Shown piece by piece: positions 34,776 through 47,204 of a stretch of DNA of 64,000 nt. How positions within the stretch are numbered: position 1 is the first letter of the stretch; each line of letters begins with the position of its first letter. Made by a program: the position numbers and the translations under genes. This DNA comes from Bathymodiolus brooksi (lineage: Eukaryota > Mollusca > Bivalvia > Mytilida > Modiolidae). The notes below the pieces were generated by a model, which was not told the DNA's origin, did no database searches, and was given only the letters and a program-made list of their open reading frames with translations. The stretch covers positions 27,885,804-27,949,803 of the forward strand of contig OY804579.1 of assembly GCA_963680875.1 (NCBI GenBank), written 5' to 3'.

Positions 34776-36912
34776 TGACCTATTATGCAAATTAGAAAAA
34801 AGGGGGGATGAAATTAAAAAAATTTCTTCTCCTCTGAAACTACTGAGCCAATCTCAACCAAACTTTGCTGAAATGATCCTTGGGTGGTCCCCTTTCAAAA
34901 TTGTGTCCGTCAGCGCCGTCCTGTATCCAAGATGGCCGCCATTACTAAAAATAGAAATTTCTTCAAATGGCCAAAACTGCTCTATTTTAAGCCAGAAAGT
35001 GCCCAAATTTGAACTGTATAAGCATAATGATGAGCTTTTTAACATATATTACAGGATTTTTTATGAACTTTGAACTTTTGCCTATATTGACTGATTATGC
35101 AAATTAGAAAAAAGGGGGGATGAAATTTAAAAAAAATCTTCTCCTCTGAAACTACTGAGCCAATCTCAACCAAACTTTGCTGAAATGATCCATGGGTGGT
35201 CCCCTTTCAAAATTGAGTCCGTCAGCACCGTCTTGTATCCAAGATGGCCGCCATTACTAAAAATAGAAATTTCTTCAAATGGCCAAAAACTGCTCTATTT
35301 TAAGCCAGAAAGTGCCCAAATTTGAACTGTATAAGCATAATGATGAGCTTTTTAACATATATTACGGGATTTTTTATGAACTTTGAACTTTTGCCTATTT
35401 TGACCGATTATGCAAATTAGAAAAAAGGGGGGATGAAATTAAAATAAAATCCTCTCCTCTGAAACTACTGAGCCAATCTCAACCAAACTTTGCTGAAATA
35501 ATCCTTGGGTGGTCCCCTTTCAAAATTGTGTCCGTCAGCACCGTCCTGTATCCAAGATGGCCGCCATTACTAAAAATAGAAATTTCTTCAAATGGCCAAA
35601 AACTGCTCTATTTTAAGCCAGAAAGTGCCCAAATTTGAACTGTATAAGCATAATGATGAGCTTTTTAACATATATTACGGGATTTTTTATGAACTTTGAA
35701 CTTTTGCCTATTTTGACCGATTATGCAAATTAGAAAAAAGGGGGGATGAAATTAAAAAAAATCTTCTCCTCTGAAACTATTGTGCCAATCTCAACCAAAC
35801 TTTGCTGAAATGATCCTTGGGTGGTCCCCTTTCAAAATTGTGTCCGTGAGCGCCATCCTGTATCCAAGATGGCCGCCATTACTAAAAATAGAAATTTCTT
35901 CAAATGGCCAAAAACGGCTCTATTTTAAGCCAGAAAGTGCCCAAATTTGAACTGTATAAGCATAATGATGAGCTTTTTAACATATATTACGGGATTTTTT
36001 ATGAACTTTGAACCTTTGCCTATTTTGACCGATTATGCAAATTAGAAAAAAGGGGGGATCAAATTAAAATTTTTTCTTCTCCTCTGAAACTACTGAGCCA
36101 ATCTCAACCAAACTTTGCTGAAATGATCCTTGGGTGGTCCCCTTTCAAAATTGTGTCCGTCAGCGCCGTCCTGTATCCAAGATGGCCACCATTACTAAAA
36201 ATAGAAATTTCTTCAAATGGCCAAAACTGCTCTATTTTAAGCCAGAAAGTGCCCAAATTTGAACTGTATAAACATAATGATGAGCTTTTTAACATATATT
36301 ACGGGATTTTTTATGAACTTTGAACTTTTGCCTATTTTGACCGATTATGCAAATTAGAAAAAAGGGGGATGAAATTAAAATAAAATCCTCTCCTCTGAAA
36401 CTACTGTGCCAATCTCAACCAAACTTTGCTGAAATGATCCTTGGGTGGTCCCCTTTCAAAATTGTGTCCGTCAGCGCCGTCCTGTATCCAAGATGGCCGC
36501 CATTACTAAAAATAGAAATTTCTTCAAATGGCCAAAACTGCTCTATTTTAAGCCAGAAAGTGCCCAAATTTGAACTGTATAAGCATAATGATGAGCTTTT
36601 TAACATATATTACGGGATTTTTTATGAACTTTGAACTTTTGCCTATTTTGACCAATTATGCAAATTAGAAAAAAGGGGGGATGAAATTAAAATAAAATCC
36701 TCTCCTCTGAAACTACTGTGCCAATCTCAACCAAACTTTGCTGAAATGATCCTTGGGTGGTCCCCTTTCAAAATTATGTCCGTCAACACCGTCTTGTATC
36801 CAAGATGGCCGCCATTACTAAAAATAGAAATTTCTTCAAATGGCCAAAAACGGCTCTATTTTAAGCCAGAAAGTGCCCAAATTTGAACTGTATAAGCATA
36901 ATGATGAGCTTT
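34776..36912 (+). repeat. HINE 312-bp monomer array, 7 units
   Basis: 'ggggatgaaatt' recurs about every 312 bp (34,805, 35,117, 35,430, 35,743, 36,055, 36,368, 36,680). Units are very similar. Each has the sequence 'tatccaagatggccgccatt', a perfect or near-perfect YY1-type core. The last unit is cut at 'gatgagctttt' by the next element's 5' end. Short open frames recur in every unit on both strands and are repeat by-products. Confidence 0.9.
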
Positions 36913-39824
36913 TTAGTTCACCTGGACCAGAGGTCCAGGTGAACTATTGCCATCACTTGGCGTCTGTCGTCTGTCGTCTGTAAACTTTTCACATTTCAAG
37001 CTTCTTCTCCGAAACCACTGGGCCGATTGGAACCAAACTTAGCAGGAATGTTCCTTGGATGGTCCTCTACAAAGTTACTGTTTTTCGTTCCAGTCGGATA
37101 TTCAATATGGCTGCCAAGGCCAATAATATGCTCTGATTGGCCGAAATTTCAAAGATCTTCTTCTCTGAAACTAATGAACTGACTGAACCCAAACTGTACA
37201 GGAATGATCATTGGAATGTCCTTTACTAAGTTACTGTTTTTTATGCCGATCGGAAATCCAAGATGGCCGCCATCGCAGGACATAGATTAACATTGGACCC
37301 TATGGGAAAATGTTCAAATGCCTTCTTCTCAGAAACTACAAATATGATTAAAGTCAAACTGTACATGAATGTTCATTGGATGGTCCTCTACAATCTTAAG
37401 GTTTTTTGTTCGGATATGAAATTCAAAATGGCGGCTACGGCAGGACTTAGTTTAACATTGGACCCAATGGGAAAAATGTTTCAAAATGCTTCTTCTCTGA
37501 AACCACTTGGACAGTTGAAACCAAACTGCCCAGGAATGATCATTGGAAGGTCCTCTACAAAGTCTCTGTTTTTTATGCCGATCGGAAATCCAAGATGGCC
37601 GCCACCGCAATACATAGATTAACATTGGACCCTATGGGAAAATATTGAAATGCCTTCTTCTCAGAAACTACAAATATGATTAAAGTCAAACTGTACATGA
37701 ATGTTCATTGGATGGTCCTCTACAATCTTAAGGTTTTTTGTTCGAATATGAAATTCAAAATGGCGGCTATGACAGGACTTAGTTTAACATTGGACCTTAT
37801 GGGAAATATGTTTCAAAATGCTTCTTCTCTGAAACCACTTGGACAGTTGAAACCAAACTGCCCAGGAATGATCATTGGAAGGTCCTCTACAAAGTTTTTG
37901 TTTTTTATGCCGATCGGAAATCCAAGATGGCCACCACCGCAGGACATAGATTAACATTCGACCCTATGGGAAAATATTCAAATGCCTTCTTCTCAGAAAC
38001 TACAAATATGATTAAAGCCAAACTGTACATGAATGTTCATTGGATGGTCCTCTACAATCTTAAGGTTTTTTGTTCCGATATGAAATTCAAAATGGCGGCT
38101 ACGGCAGGACTTAGTTTAACATTGGACCCTATGGGAAAAATGTTTCAAAATGCTTCTTCTCTGAAACCACTTGGACAGTTGAAACCAAACTGCCCAGGAA
38201 TGATCATTGGAAGTTCCTCTACAAAGTTTCTGTTTTTTATGCCGATTGGAAATCCAAGATGGCGCCACCGCAGGACATAGATTAACATTGGACCCTATGG
38301 GAAAATATTCAAATGCCTTCTTCTCAGAAATTACAAATATGATTAAAGCCAAACTGTACATGAATGTTCATTGGATGGTCCTCTACAATCTTAAGGTTTT
38401 TTGTTCCGATATGAAATTCAAAATGGCGGCTACGGCAGGACTTAGTTTAACATTGGACCCTATGGGAAAAATGTTTCAAAATGCTTCTTCTCTGAAACCA
38501 CTTGGACAGTTGAAACCAAACTGCCCAGGAATGATCATTGGAAGGTCCTCTACAAAGTTTCTGTTTTTTATGCCGATCGGAAATCCAAGATGGCCGCCAC
38601 CGCAGGACATAGATTAACATTGGACCCTATGGGAAAATATTCAAATGCCTTCTTCTCAGAAACTACAAATATGATTAAAGCCAAACTGTACATGAATGTT
38701 CATTAGATGGTCCTCTACAAACTTTAGGTTTTTTGTTCCAGTATGAAATTCAAAATGGCGGCTACGGCAGGACTTAGTTTAACATTGGACCCTATGGGAA
38801 AAATGTTTCAAAATGCTTCTTCTCTGAAACCACTTGGACAGTTGAAACCAAACTGCCCAGGAATGATCATTGGAAGGTCCTCTACAAAGTTTCTGTTTTT
38901 TATGCCGATCGGAAATCCAAGATGGCCGCCACCGCAGGACATAGATTAACATTGGACCCTATGGGAAAATGTTCAAATGCCTTCTTCTCAGAAACTACAA
39001 ATATGATTAAAGCCAAACTGTCCATATGTGTGTACATTGGATGGTCCTCTACAAACTTTACGTTTTTTGTTCCGATATGAAATTCAAAATAGCGGCTACG
39101 GCAGGACTTAGTTTAACATTGGACCCTATGGGAAAAATGTTTCAAAACGCTTCTTCTCTGAAACCACTTGGATAATTGAAACCAATCTGCCCAGGAATGA
39201 TCATTGGAAGGTCCTCTACAAGGTGTGTGTTTTTTATGCCGATCGGAAATCCAAGATGGCCACCACCGCAGGACATAGATTAACATTGGACCCTATGGGA
39301 AAATGTTCAAATGCCTTCTTCTCAGAAACTACAAATATGATTAAAGCCAAACTGTACACGAATGTTCATTGAATGGTCCTCTACAAAATATACGTTTTTT
39401 ATTCTGATATGAAATTCAAAATGGCGGCTACGGCAGGACTTAGTTTAACATTGGACCCTATGGGAAAAATGTTTCAAAATGCTTCTTCTCTGAAACCACT
39501 TGGACAGTTGAAACCAAACTGCCCAGGAATGATCATTGGAAGGTCCTCAGTTTTTTATGCCGATCGGAAATCCAAGATGGCTGCCACCACAGGTCATAGT
39601 ATTAACACAGAACCATATGGGGAAAATACAGAAATATATTCTTCTCTGAAGCTATTGCACTGATTGAACCTAAACTGTGCATCAATCATTGGAAGGTCCT
39701 TTACAAACTTTGTGTTTTTTATGTTGATCGTAATTCCAAGATGACGCAGGACATAGTTTTTACATAGGACCAATTGGTTTTTTTTATTACCAGGTGAACG
39801 ATACAGGCTCTTGAGAGCCTCTGG
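36913..39824 (+). mobile_element. Complete HINE with 332-bp monomers
   Basis: The 5' end is a perfect 31-bp palindrome (36,915-36,945, AGTTCACCTGGACC + AGA + inverse), then 'attgccatcacttggcg' and a (GTCTGTC)n tract. About seven units of 332 bp follow (37,230-39,560). Each is a dimer of two related ~166-bp halves: one with 'aatccaagatggccgccacc' and 'gacatagattaacattgg', the other with 'attcaaaatggcggctacgg' and 'gacttagtttaacattgg'. The 3' end has AGGCTCT-TG-AGAGCCT and CTGG|TT at 39,824. The inverted 'TTCACCTGG/CCAGGTGAA' motif at the two termini and the hairpin suit a Helentron-type element. Non-autonomous. Confidence 0.85.
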
Positions 39825-41509
39825 TTATAAAATGTCAGGAATGCAACAAAAATATACAAAATGTTTTTTCTACAACCAATTATTTTGCGATCGTTCAAAG
39901 AATCAATGTGATTTTTTTTTTACAAATGGCTACTTATCTTTAAAGTTTGAAAATTTTGCTGTCTAAAAGTAAAAATATTCGTTATTATTTTGATAATAAA
40001 AACTTTATCAAATAGATTGGACAAAATTATTGAGATTTTTTCTTAAAAAATTACTTTTAAGAAAAACTACAACTACCAATAACCCAATATTTTGCACAAA
40101 AAGTCATTTATATCAGTTGCATTGTTTGAGAAACCATTATACAAAATAATTGAGACTAAAGATTGTTTAACTGATATAGAATAAGTATGCCAATTTGTGT
40201 TCAATAAAAGGTTCTTAAAAATTTATTGCTTATCTGTTCATAGTTTCTTTCTTTTTTCATTTACTTCAATGTAATACAACATTGAAAATTATCAGCAGAA
40301 AGTTTTTAGGAGTGAGTTTAATTGGGACATTTTTTTCACATGTTGGAGCCATTTTTTTTAAACAGCCCATAGCCTATAGTTAAAAGGGCTTTGCCCTTTA
40401 ATATTTTTTCTTCATCAATACTCAGTAGTTTAGCTAGCGCTCGTCACTTTCGTCATTGACGATTGATTTTCGAAAGTGACGAGAATTTCCCGTACCCAAT
40501 TCGTCACTTGAATTTTCAAAAAATCGTAGAAAAATGATTGTAACAATCCATTCTTCTTCTTCATTTGCTGATTAAAACTAATTAATCACTACAATGACAA
40601 TTTTATTACATGTTACAAGCCAATCAACGGATTATAGAATTTTTGTTTTGATTGCGTAATCTTTGATCTCCTGCCTTGATTTACCTAGACAAAGAATTCA
40701 ATCAACGATAATAAATTTTTTATAGTTATGACATGTACTCAAAATCCCATGTATTTAAAGTGGACAAATTTTTATAATCGTCATATGGGCGCAATTTCGC
40801 ATTGGGAAAGTTGCCGTCAAAATATATAATTAATAGTAATCGTCATTCATTGCACGATTCGTCTCAATGTCTGCCATAACGAACTATTTTTGCCAAATTT
40901 ATGAAAATGTCGATATCGTGTTTATTGAAATCTATCGAATCCATTAAGTATTTTGAAAGTAATTTTCTCGAAAAGTCATAACTTTGATTAAAGAAACCAA
41001 GGAAGTGTATACACGTCCTTTGAAGAAACAAAAAAATAAAATAAAAATGGCATGATCAACAGGACTTCGCAATCCACCGAAGCTACTTTTAACCAAACGA
41101 ACTTTTGATGTATTTATTCTCATTTCTGTGAAATGAAATCTTTGTTCTCATATTCAATATGGTCATTTATATACAAAGGTTGGCCATTCAATTCGTTGAA
41201 ATGCACTGCACGAGGACGCATATAAGTTTTTTTTAATATATTGATCAGCATCCGGGTAACAATTGCGTTCTATTTAAAGAACTATTTACAAAAAGACACG
41301 TGTCTGCAATTAAAAAAATATAACTACAGTATTTTTATTCCAATTGTTGTAATTTGATTATGGGGTCTGAGAAATAATTATTTATTTTACAACTTGCTTC
41401 AGTTTTTGACGTTTGTTCTATACTGATTTCCTACAAAGAACCTACATAGAAGTTGGACCATTGCCATTGGGCAAACTGGCAGAAAATTTTTTCTGCTGAA
41501 GACTACACA
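39825..41509. other. Mostly unassigned; X-element 3' end and a 13-bp-arm hairpin
   Basis: 'cctatagttaaaagggcttt' followed by GCCCTTTA at about 40,370-40,402 matches the 3' end of X elements, so a short X fragment ends here. CTCGTCACTTTCG and its exact inverse CGAAAGTGACGAG lie at about 40,440-40,483 and can pair around an 18-bp loop. No gene was recognised in the remainder. Confidence 0.4.
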
Positions 41510-41690
41510 AATATGAGTTATTACAATTGTTGTGGTATTACTATTAGACCAAAGCACTGTAACATTTCAAAAAGGGTGGGGGAGGGGGTTATTACAATTT
41601 GTGTGGTATTTATTAGACCAAAGCACAGTAATATTTCAAAAGGGGGGGGGGGGTATTACAATTTGTGTGGTATTGAGATCAAAATAGTGG
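41510..41690 (+). repeat. ~67-bp tandem repeat with G-tracts, about 2.5 copies
   Basis: 'ttacaatt-gtgtggtatt', 'tagaccaaagcac' and a 'tttcaaaa' plus poly-G tract recur three times. The G runs reach 13 in the second copy. Confidence 0.85.
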
Positions 41691-41973
41691 CAATGTTATG
41701 TTTTATCAGTTGGTTGTTTATTTGCAGAGTATGTTCCCATTTTAGGAGGTTTTCAATCTCCATTACTAACCAATAAGGTAACGTAACTGATTATAAGATT
41801 AAGCTCGTTATATTCTTGTTTATTCATAATTTAAAAAGAAAAATCTGTTCTGCAAAAGTGACTAATGGTCTCAAAATCCTGGCTAAATCCCTGAATACTA
41901 TTTTCATAGCTAAGAAAGTAATTCTTAATATAAAAATGTACATTTTTTTTTATCAATGTAAAACGTAGAAATA

Positions 41974-43008
41974 ATATGAGACAGGCACAACCTGTTTATG
42001 GGCAAAGCTTATTTGATGATAATGAGGGAGGCATGAGAGGCAAATGCCTCCTAAAAAATAAAGATGAAAATTGAAGAAAAAAATTTTGTAAATTTAGATC
42101 TATTTTGACAACCTTTTCCATAGACGAAAACTTTAAAAAAGTTTCTGGTCACGAATCTCAGAAAGAAAAAAAAATCCAAATTACGATTCAAGGAAATTAA
42201 AATTTGCCATTTTTGAGAATTTCACAAATCGCGATGAATCAATACGAGAAATAAATCGAGGGTCACGAGAATGAAAAAAATACCCCAATCATAGGTTAGT
42301 CCGAGATTACCCCAATCACAGATCCTGGAAAAAAAAATGGTGAAAGAGAGATAAGAAATGCATGCGTGGCAGTGAAAAGGGGAGTGAGGGTCAGACGAAA
42401 TTGCAATGTTTTTAACTTTGCATTTTGCCATGGAAAATGTGTTAAAAGGCTTGCTTACCTGACAAAATCCAAGATCAGTTGTCCAGACATCATATGCAAA
42501 TGCACTTCAAATGTAGGCCTTCACATTTTTGAATCACTTTCAAATTGCGAGATCGTGGAGATGATATAGGTTTCCTGTATACATGTACATAAAAACGATG
42601 CAGAGCTGTTCTTCAATGTTTAACACCAGCTCACAAAGTTTTCAGAGACAGGATGACCAAGAAGTGCATGCAATTTCATGTTTCCTCTTCGAAGCAGACG
42701 AAATCCAATACGTGTATATGTGCACACTAGAAAATGACGTCAACCATGTACACTGTAAATGATCATTTCTCGTAGCACACAATTTTGATATTAGAATTTT
42801 CTTTTAAGTTTATTTCAATTGAGAAGAATTGAAATGGTTACAGATTTGTGAATTTCTTATTGAAATAATTTTTATTTTGTTTTTAAATACCACTTTGTTC
42901 TATAATTTCATGCTTCCAGTGAACAGATATTTGGCTATGAATACATTTTGTAGGAATATGACTTATTACCAAAAATCGTATAGCCTACAGTTAAAAGGAC
43001 TTCGCCCT
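41974..43008 (+). mobile_element. X element copy 3 (uninterrupted)
   Basis: It starts ATATGAGACAGGCACAACCT, includes 'gaggcatgagaggcaaatgc', and ends 'gttaaaaggacttcgccc' plus T. At about 1,035 bp it is the least disturbed X copy. No significant ORF is present. It is the reference used to recognise the split copy at 30,996-33,990. Confidence 0.65.
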
Positions 43009-43252
43009 TTATTAATATTCCAGTATGAAAAATAAAACTATCCGAACCTTACTGACCATGTTTTGACACAAAATGTCGGACAGTAGAAATTGCAACAACT
43101 TTTTATTATGCCTTGGTGAGATGAAATTGAAACCTGAAATAGAACTGTTCTCTCTATTATTTTTTCTATGTAGACAGAAAAACTTTGTGTGATTCTATTC
43201 TGGGGTTCATCCAACTTTCTATGCAATTTCAATGCATTATGGAATTTGATTG

Positions 43253-43955
43253 TTCCAAAGGATCATTGGTCCAAAGGGTCAGTAGTCCGAAGGGTCATTG
43301 GTCCTAAGTGTCAATAGTCTGAATGGTCAATTGTCAGATGGCTGGAAACTTTAAAACTCAGATAGAATTTTGGCTGAATTAATACTAAATTTCAAAACAA
43401 GTAATTACTGTAACAGGATGATCTTACAAAAGTCTCCCAAATGAATGCAATCTGATTGGCCATGTTGAAATATCTCTAATTATTATATAGATAACTGTTA
43501 TTTATCGGTATATCTGAGTGAACATAAATTGGTTATCTAACTCAGTGTAATAACCTCCAATATTTTCACTCGCGTGCAGTTCCTGCTATAGATTGATCGT
43601 GTGTACAGCATGGACTATTTTCTACACAATTCAAATTTTCTTTCATTTACAGAAAAATCATATTATTAAGTGAGAAAATGTATCTATATAATAAATAGGA
43701 TAATAAATTAGAGATCTTGAATATAGAAAACAAGATCACTGTACTGAAAACGCATGCAATTAAATGAGTGATTGATATGACCTAAGAAAAAACATAAATA
43801 AACAAAAACTCATTTATTGTTATTTTAATGCTTATGATCTTTTGTGGTCTCCTATGGTCTCAAATTCGATAATTGCCTTTTACCTCGTCACCTTCGGACC
43901 ATTGAGCCTTTGGGCCATTGACCCTTTGGGCCAACGAACCTACAATGGCTACATG
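43253..43955. mobile_element. Foldback element with iterated TTGGTCCAAAGGGTCA ends
   Basis: The left end holds five or six degenerate 15-16-bp units ('ttggtccaaagggtca', 'gtagtccgaagggtca', ...). The right end, on the minus strand, has 'ttggcccaaagggtca', 'atggcccaaaggctca' and 'atggtccgaaggtga'. ATTTGATTG lies at both borders (43,244-43,252 and 43,956-43,964), a possible 9-bp duplication. The right arm has an extra ~25 bp outside the units, so the border is less certain there. Confidence 0.6.
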
Positions 43956-44163
43956 ATTTGATTGGCTAACGTTCTGAGTAAATTCACAAATATCTTCGTT
44001 CAATGTAATAATAAGAAGCAATAATACCATTTTTATTTAATTTCTTTTCTTGTCTACCTTTCCATTTAATTTAATGTCCGAATATCCCTGTGTACTCTCC
44101 GAATTTTGACCATTTTGCTCTGCATGCATGTAGGTTTTTTTCAACATAAATTATAGTGGTTAT

Positions 44164-44992
44164 CAGAGCCCCAGATAAGCTGCATATTTGCGTATTTGCT
44201 ATGAAAACGAGTAAAAACGCATGTATTATCAGATCAGAGTGTACACATTACACATACATATTGCTGTGTAAGCAAACTTTCCAAATTCGGAGCGTATTTG
44301 TACAGTCGTGTACATAACAATACATTTCTGTCTTTGAGACATTCCCCGTAATTACTTCCCTTTACACTTTTCGAAGGAAAGAGCGTATACATCCGAGGGG
44401 TACCGAATGTTTACCTTTCTAAGCATCTATGTCAAAAGAGATCTGATTGGAAGTTTACGATAAATCATCCAATCGCGGTCAATATTACAAATAAATGCGG
44501 ATTACGTAATAAGTAAGAACTAAGACGAAAGTAAGTGGGAACATGTTGTTCGTTGAAAATGAGGGATTACCGAAAATGAGCAAGAACATGAATAAGCGCG
44601 CTACTAAGCGCAAGAGCGCTAAGGAAAATTCTATACTTAAGTTCCTGACAGTTTCATCTGTGTCTAGTAACAGTATAGTTAAAGGAATCATTGATGACAT
44701 TATCAAAACGGCTGTGAAAACTGCCGAAGTCGACGAGCAAAAAACAAAATATTTCCAACATTTTATTAATAAATATGACACAAACGTGTCAAATTAAACA
44801 GAGATATACATTTCACTTGCATCCTGCGTTTATTGAATAACATTTGTGTCAAACATAATTTTAAAAGTGTACATGTAAGCAATCTTTTTTGAAGTAGAGA
44901 GTACAACAGTGCAAAGGAAATATGCAAATACCCATCATTTTCAAAAGTAGGGGGTAATTACCCTTTGGACTTGAAAATTATCTGGAGCTCTG
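44164..44992 (+). mobile_element. CAG-TIR element with 6-bp TSD (829 bp)
   Basis: Termini CAGAGCCCCAGATAA and (minus) CAGAGCTCCAGATAA match at 14 of 15 bases. GGTTAT flanks both ends (44,158-44,163 and 44,993-44,998). The terminal pattern CAG-G--CCA-AT-A is also that of 31,916-33,141, which has the same 6-bp duplication length, so I treat them as one family. It contains a small basic ORF. Confidence 0.8.
44543..44797 (+). CDS. Small basic ORF inside CAG-TIR element
   Basis: An ATG at 44,543 opens 84 codons. Residues 12-28 are strongly basic (MSKNMNKRATKRKSAKE), followed by NSILKFLTV, which loosely resembles a PCNA-interacting (PIP) or related short linear motif. A possible helix (SIVKGIIDDIIKTAVK) comes next. 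hAT-type transposases often begin with a basic segment followed by a PIP-like motif, so this may be the N-terminal remnant of the family's transposase after an internal deletion. No domain proves this. Confidence 0.4.
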   Translation: MLFVENEGLPKMSKNMNKRATKRKSAKENSILKFLTVSSVSSNSIVKGIIDDIIKTAVKTAEVDEQKTKYFQHFINKYDTNVSN

Positions 44993-44998
44993 GGTTAT

Positions 44999-45721
44999 GT
45001 CAGGACACCTGTCAAGTGTCAAAAAATCATACTATGAAAGTACTTTACTTTGTGGGTATCAATTTTCGTGGTTTGGTTAAAAATTACAAGTTCGTGGATT
45101 TGTATATTTGTGATTTTGTGTTTGTACCAAAATAAAATTTGTTGATTTAATTTTATATTTTCAACATAATAAGTTTCACTGGGTATCAAAACTTCCAGAA
45201 AACTTCTATACATTAGACAAATGAGCCATAGAATTATGTAATCGGAAGTGGAATGTGGATATTAATGTGTTCATTTTCTCATTTTTTTTTTTTTCATATA
45301 TCAACTTAGAATCGGAACAAAATCAGCTTTTGAATTTTATAATTATAGATGACAGTGCCAATCATTGTTATTTTATCGAATTTGAAAATAAAAAAAATCA
45401 TCTGAAATTATTTTATGAGTACATACATTAACAATTTCCATCAATATATATTAAATTTGTTTATATGTATTACAAATATTTAATCCCCATTTTATTTTCA
45501 ATTTTTGTTTTTCACAACTAAAGAAAGAACACAAAAGTTTTTTTTCTCTCATTATTTTGTTTCCAATGACAGATTGTACTTGTGAAATTACTTCAACATG
45601 TTCGATCTTTCATTACCCTTATCTCGATTGAAACCACTCGTAATCGTGTCATAAGATTAATCCTGACCCTGGGGCGAGTTAGCTTATACTTAATTGTTTA
45701 AAGAAAGGTGGTCAAATATGT
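44999..45721. other. Unassigned, with a 'ttcgtgg' dispersed repeat
   Basis: 45,040-45,130 has 'gggtatcaattttcgtgg' and 'aagttcgtggattt'. A related piece at about 51,995-52,080 has 'aatttcgtggatcagcct' and 'atgaaaattggtacccc'. Both look like copies of a dispersed element of unknown class. The right part (45,713-45,721, CAAATATGT) is the left TSD of the MULE. Confidence 0.4.
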
Positions 45722-45926
45722 CGCTACATTTCATTTCCGGCAATATGCACTTCATTTCCGACAATTTTGTTGTACCTCTTCAGTTAGCCAGGTAAAACCT
45801 GTTAACCCCTGCTCACCACAGGAGGTGGAAGTAGGATTTTGAGCAGGATATATATTTGATTAAAAATCACAAAAAGTTAAAAGTTCATGTCAAAACGTAA
45901 AACGTCGACCAAATTAAAGTTTTCAG

Positions 45927-47200
45927 CTATATGACTGCGCCAAACTTGTACCCTAGGCATTTAATAAAGTCACTACTTATCTTCTCACCCTTCGAATAAC
46001 ATTCAAACTGTGCAACAGCAAACTGATGTTTTTCCATTTCACATCTGCGTGGAGCGAAAATAGAGTCAATGGCACGAATGTTTATGTAAGTTGTTGCTTG
46101 CATTTTCTTTATCACGTCAACAAAAAGGAAAATGTTCGGGTGACTGGCATAAAAGTGAGCATTTAACTTGGAATGGAATGATTCGGGTCTGTTGTTTGTG
46201 CGTTTGCTGGTCAAGTCGGGAACTGCTGCCCACATTGTGGGTGGAAAGGTTGATGAATCTGTAATGTATCCAGATAGTACATAGTCAGCAAACTGTAAGC
46301 ACTTGTTATTATTAGGAGCAGCACTCATGATTGATGTCTTCAATGAAGCTGTCTTCAACATATTCTGGTTGGAGAAAGGAAAGTCCGTAAAATTTCGACA
46401 ACCATTTGCCCTCTTCTGATGATTTGTCCATGTACACTTTACTCAAACCCAAAGACTGAATTTTTCTCCACCAATTCTGTCCCAAGTGAAACCTGCAACA
46501 GTCGATCTGAATATCTGGAAAACATGATGTGATGGCGTTATGCATAATTCTCTCAAAATCTATATGAATTACAGCAGGTTTTAGTTGGAGGTTTCTTTCA
46601 CAGCAGATGTTTATCAGAAGTGACCACATCTTGTTGTAACACTGTTCTGATTTTGATGGTAGCAAAGCAAAAACTAAAGGTAAATAATGACAATTTTTAC
46701 TTCCATGGATGGTGTAAAGTTGAAAAGTGTTTTGGACAGGATTTAAATGTTCCGTCGATGAATAACTCCGTCACAATATTACATAGTGTTTGAAGATTGG
46801 TTTGCAGAGAAAAAAAATCAAAATTTCGGAATCTTTGTCGTTAACTATTACAAAATTTTCAGATTTGTTAGTTTCCAAGCTTAAGCTTTGTTTTGCATCC
46901 TGAGCTTCACTTCTACTTTTAGGCAAAGCAGGCATGTTTTTACGACGCTCTCTGTACAAAGATAGCGCAGCGTTTTTAATATCACTAGGCAATAAACTTC
47001 CTTCATTCATATCCTGGAGTTCAGATCGCACAATTGTTATAGACTTTCTGGAAATATCCCCTGACTGTTTTCTCACACGGACACGTAGCTGGTGAGCTTC
47101 AGTTTGTTGGTCACTTGTCTCTACATTATAAGTATGTCTGCCGCGTTCCTTTGTAATAGATAGTCCATCTTTGTCAGTTGTAATAGATTTGGTACATTTA
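45927..47200 (-). pseudogene. MULE/FLYWCH transposase pseudogene
   Basis: Minus-strand pieces in order are: the end of a FLYWCH-like zinc finger (about 47,195-47,120, KCTKSITTDKDGL followed by GRHTYN); a linker with basic residues to about 46,900; VTELFIDGTFKSCPKHF at about 46,750, then a frameshift into LYTIHGSKN; LPLVFALLPSKSEQCYNKMW; IHIDFERIMHNAI and CRFHLGQNWWRKIQ at about 46,500; and, after another frameshift near 46,330, TNNRPESFHSKLN at about 46,190. The D in DGTFK, the D in HIDFE and the E in PESFH correspond to the expected DDE triad of MULE transposases, and all three are still encoded. At least two frameshifts break the gene. The N-terminal half of the zinc finger is cut off where the hAT end starts at 47,205. 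Confidence 0.8.
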
Positions 47201-47204
47201 TTCC

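Noticed and set aside
34854..36606. Short open frames of 63-66 codons on both strands in each 312-bp unit
   Set aside because: Same reasoning: monomer by-products without start context, domain or codon pattern.
37263..39663. Series of ~119-codon open frames with the same predicted peptide (also 58,297-59,579 and 62,015-63,703)
   Set aside because: They recur once per 332-bp unit and end at the same 'tagattaa'. 332 is not a multiple of three, and the same DNA is equally open in short frames on the other strand. They reflect a stop-poor repeat, not a protein family.
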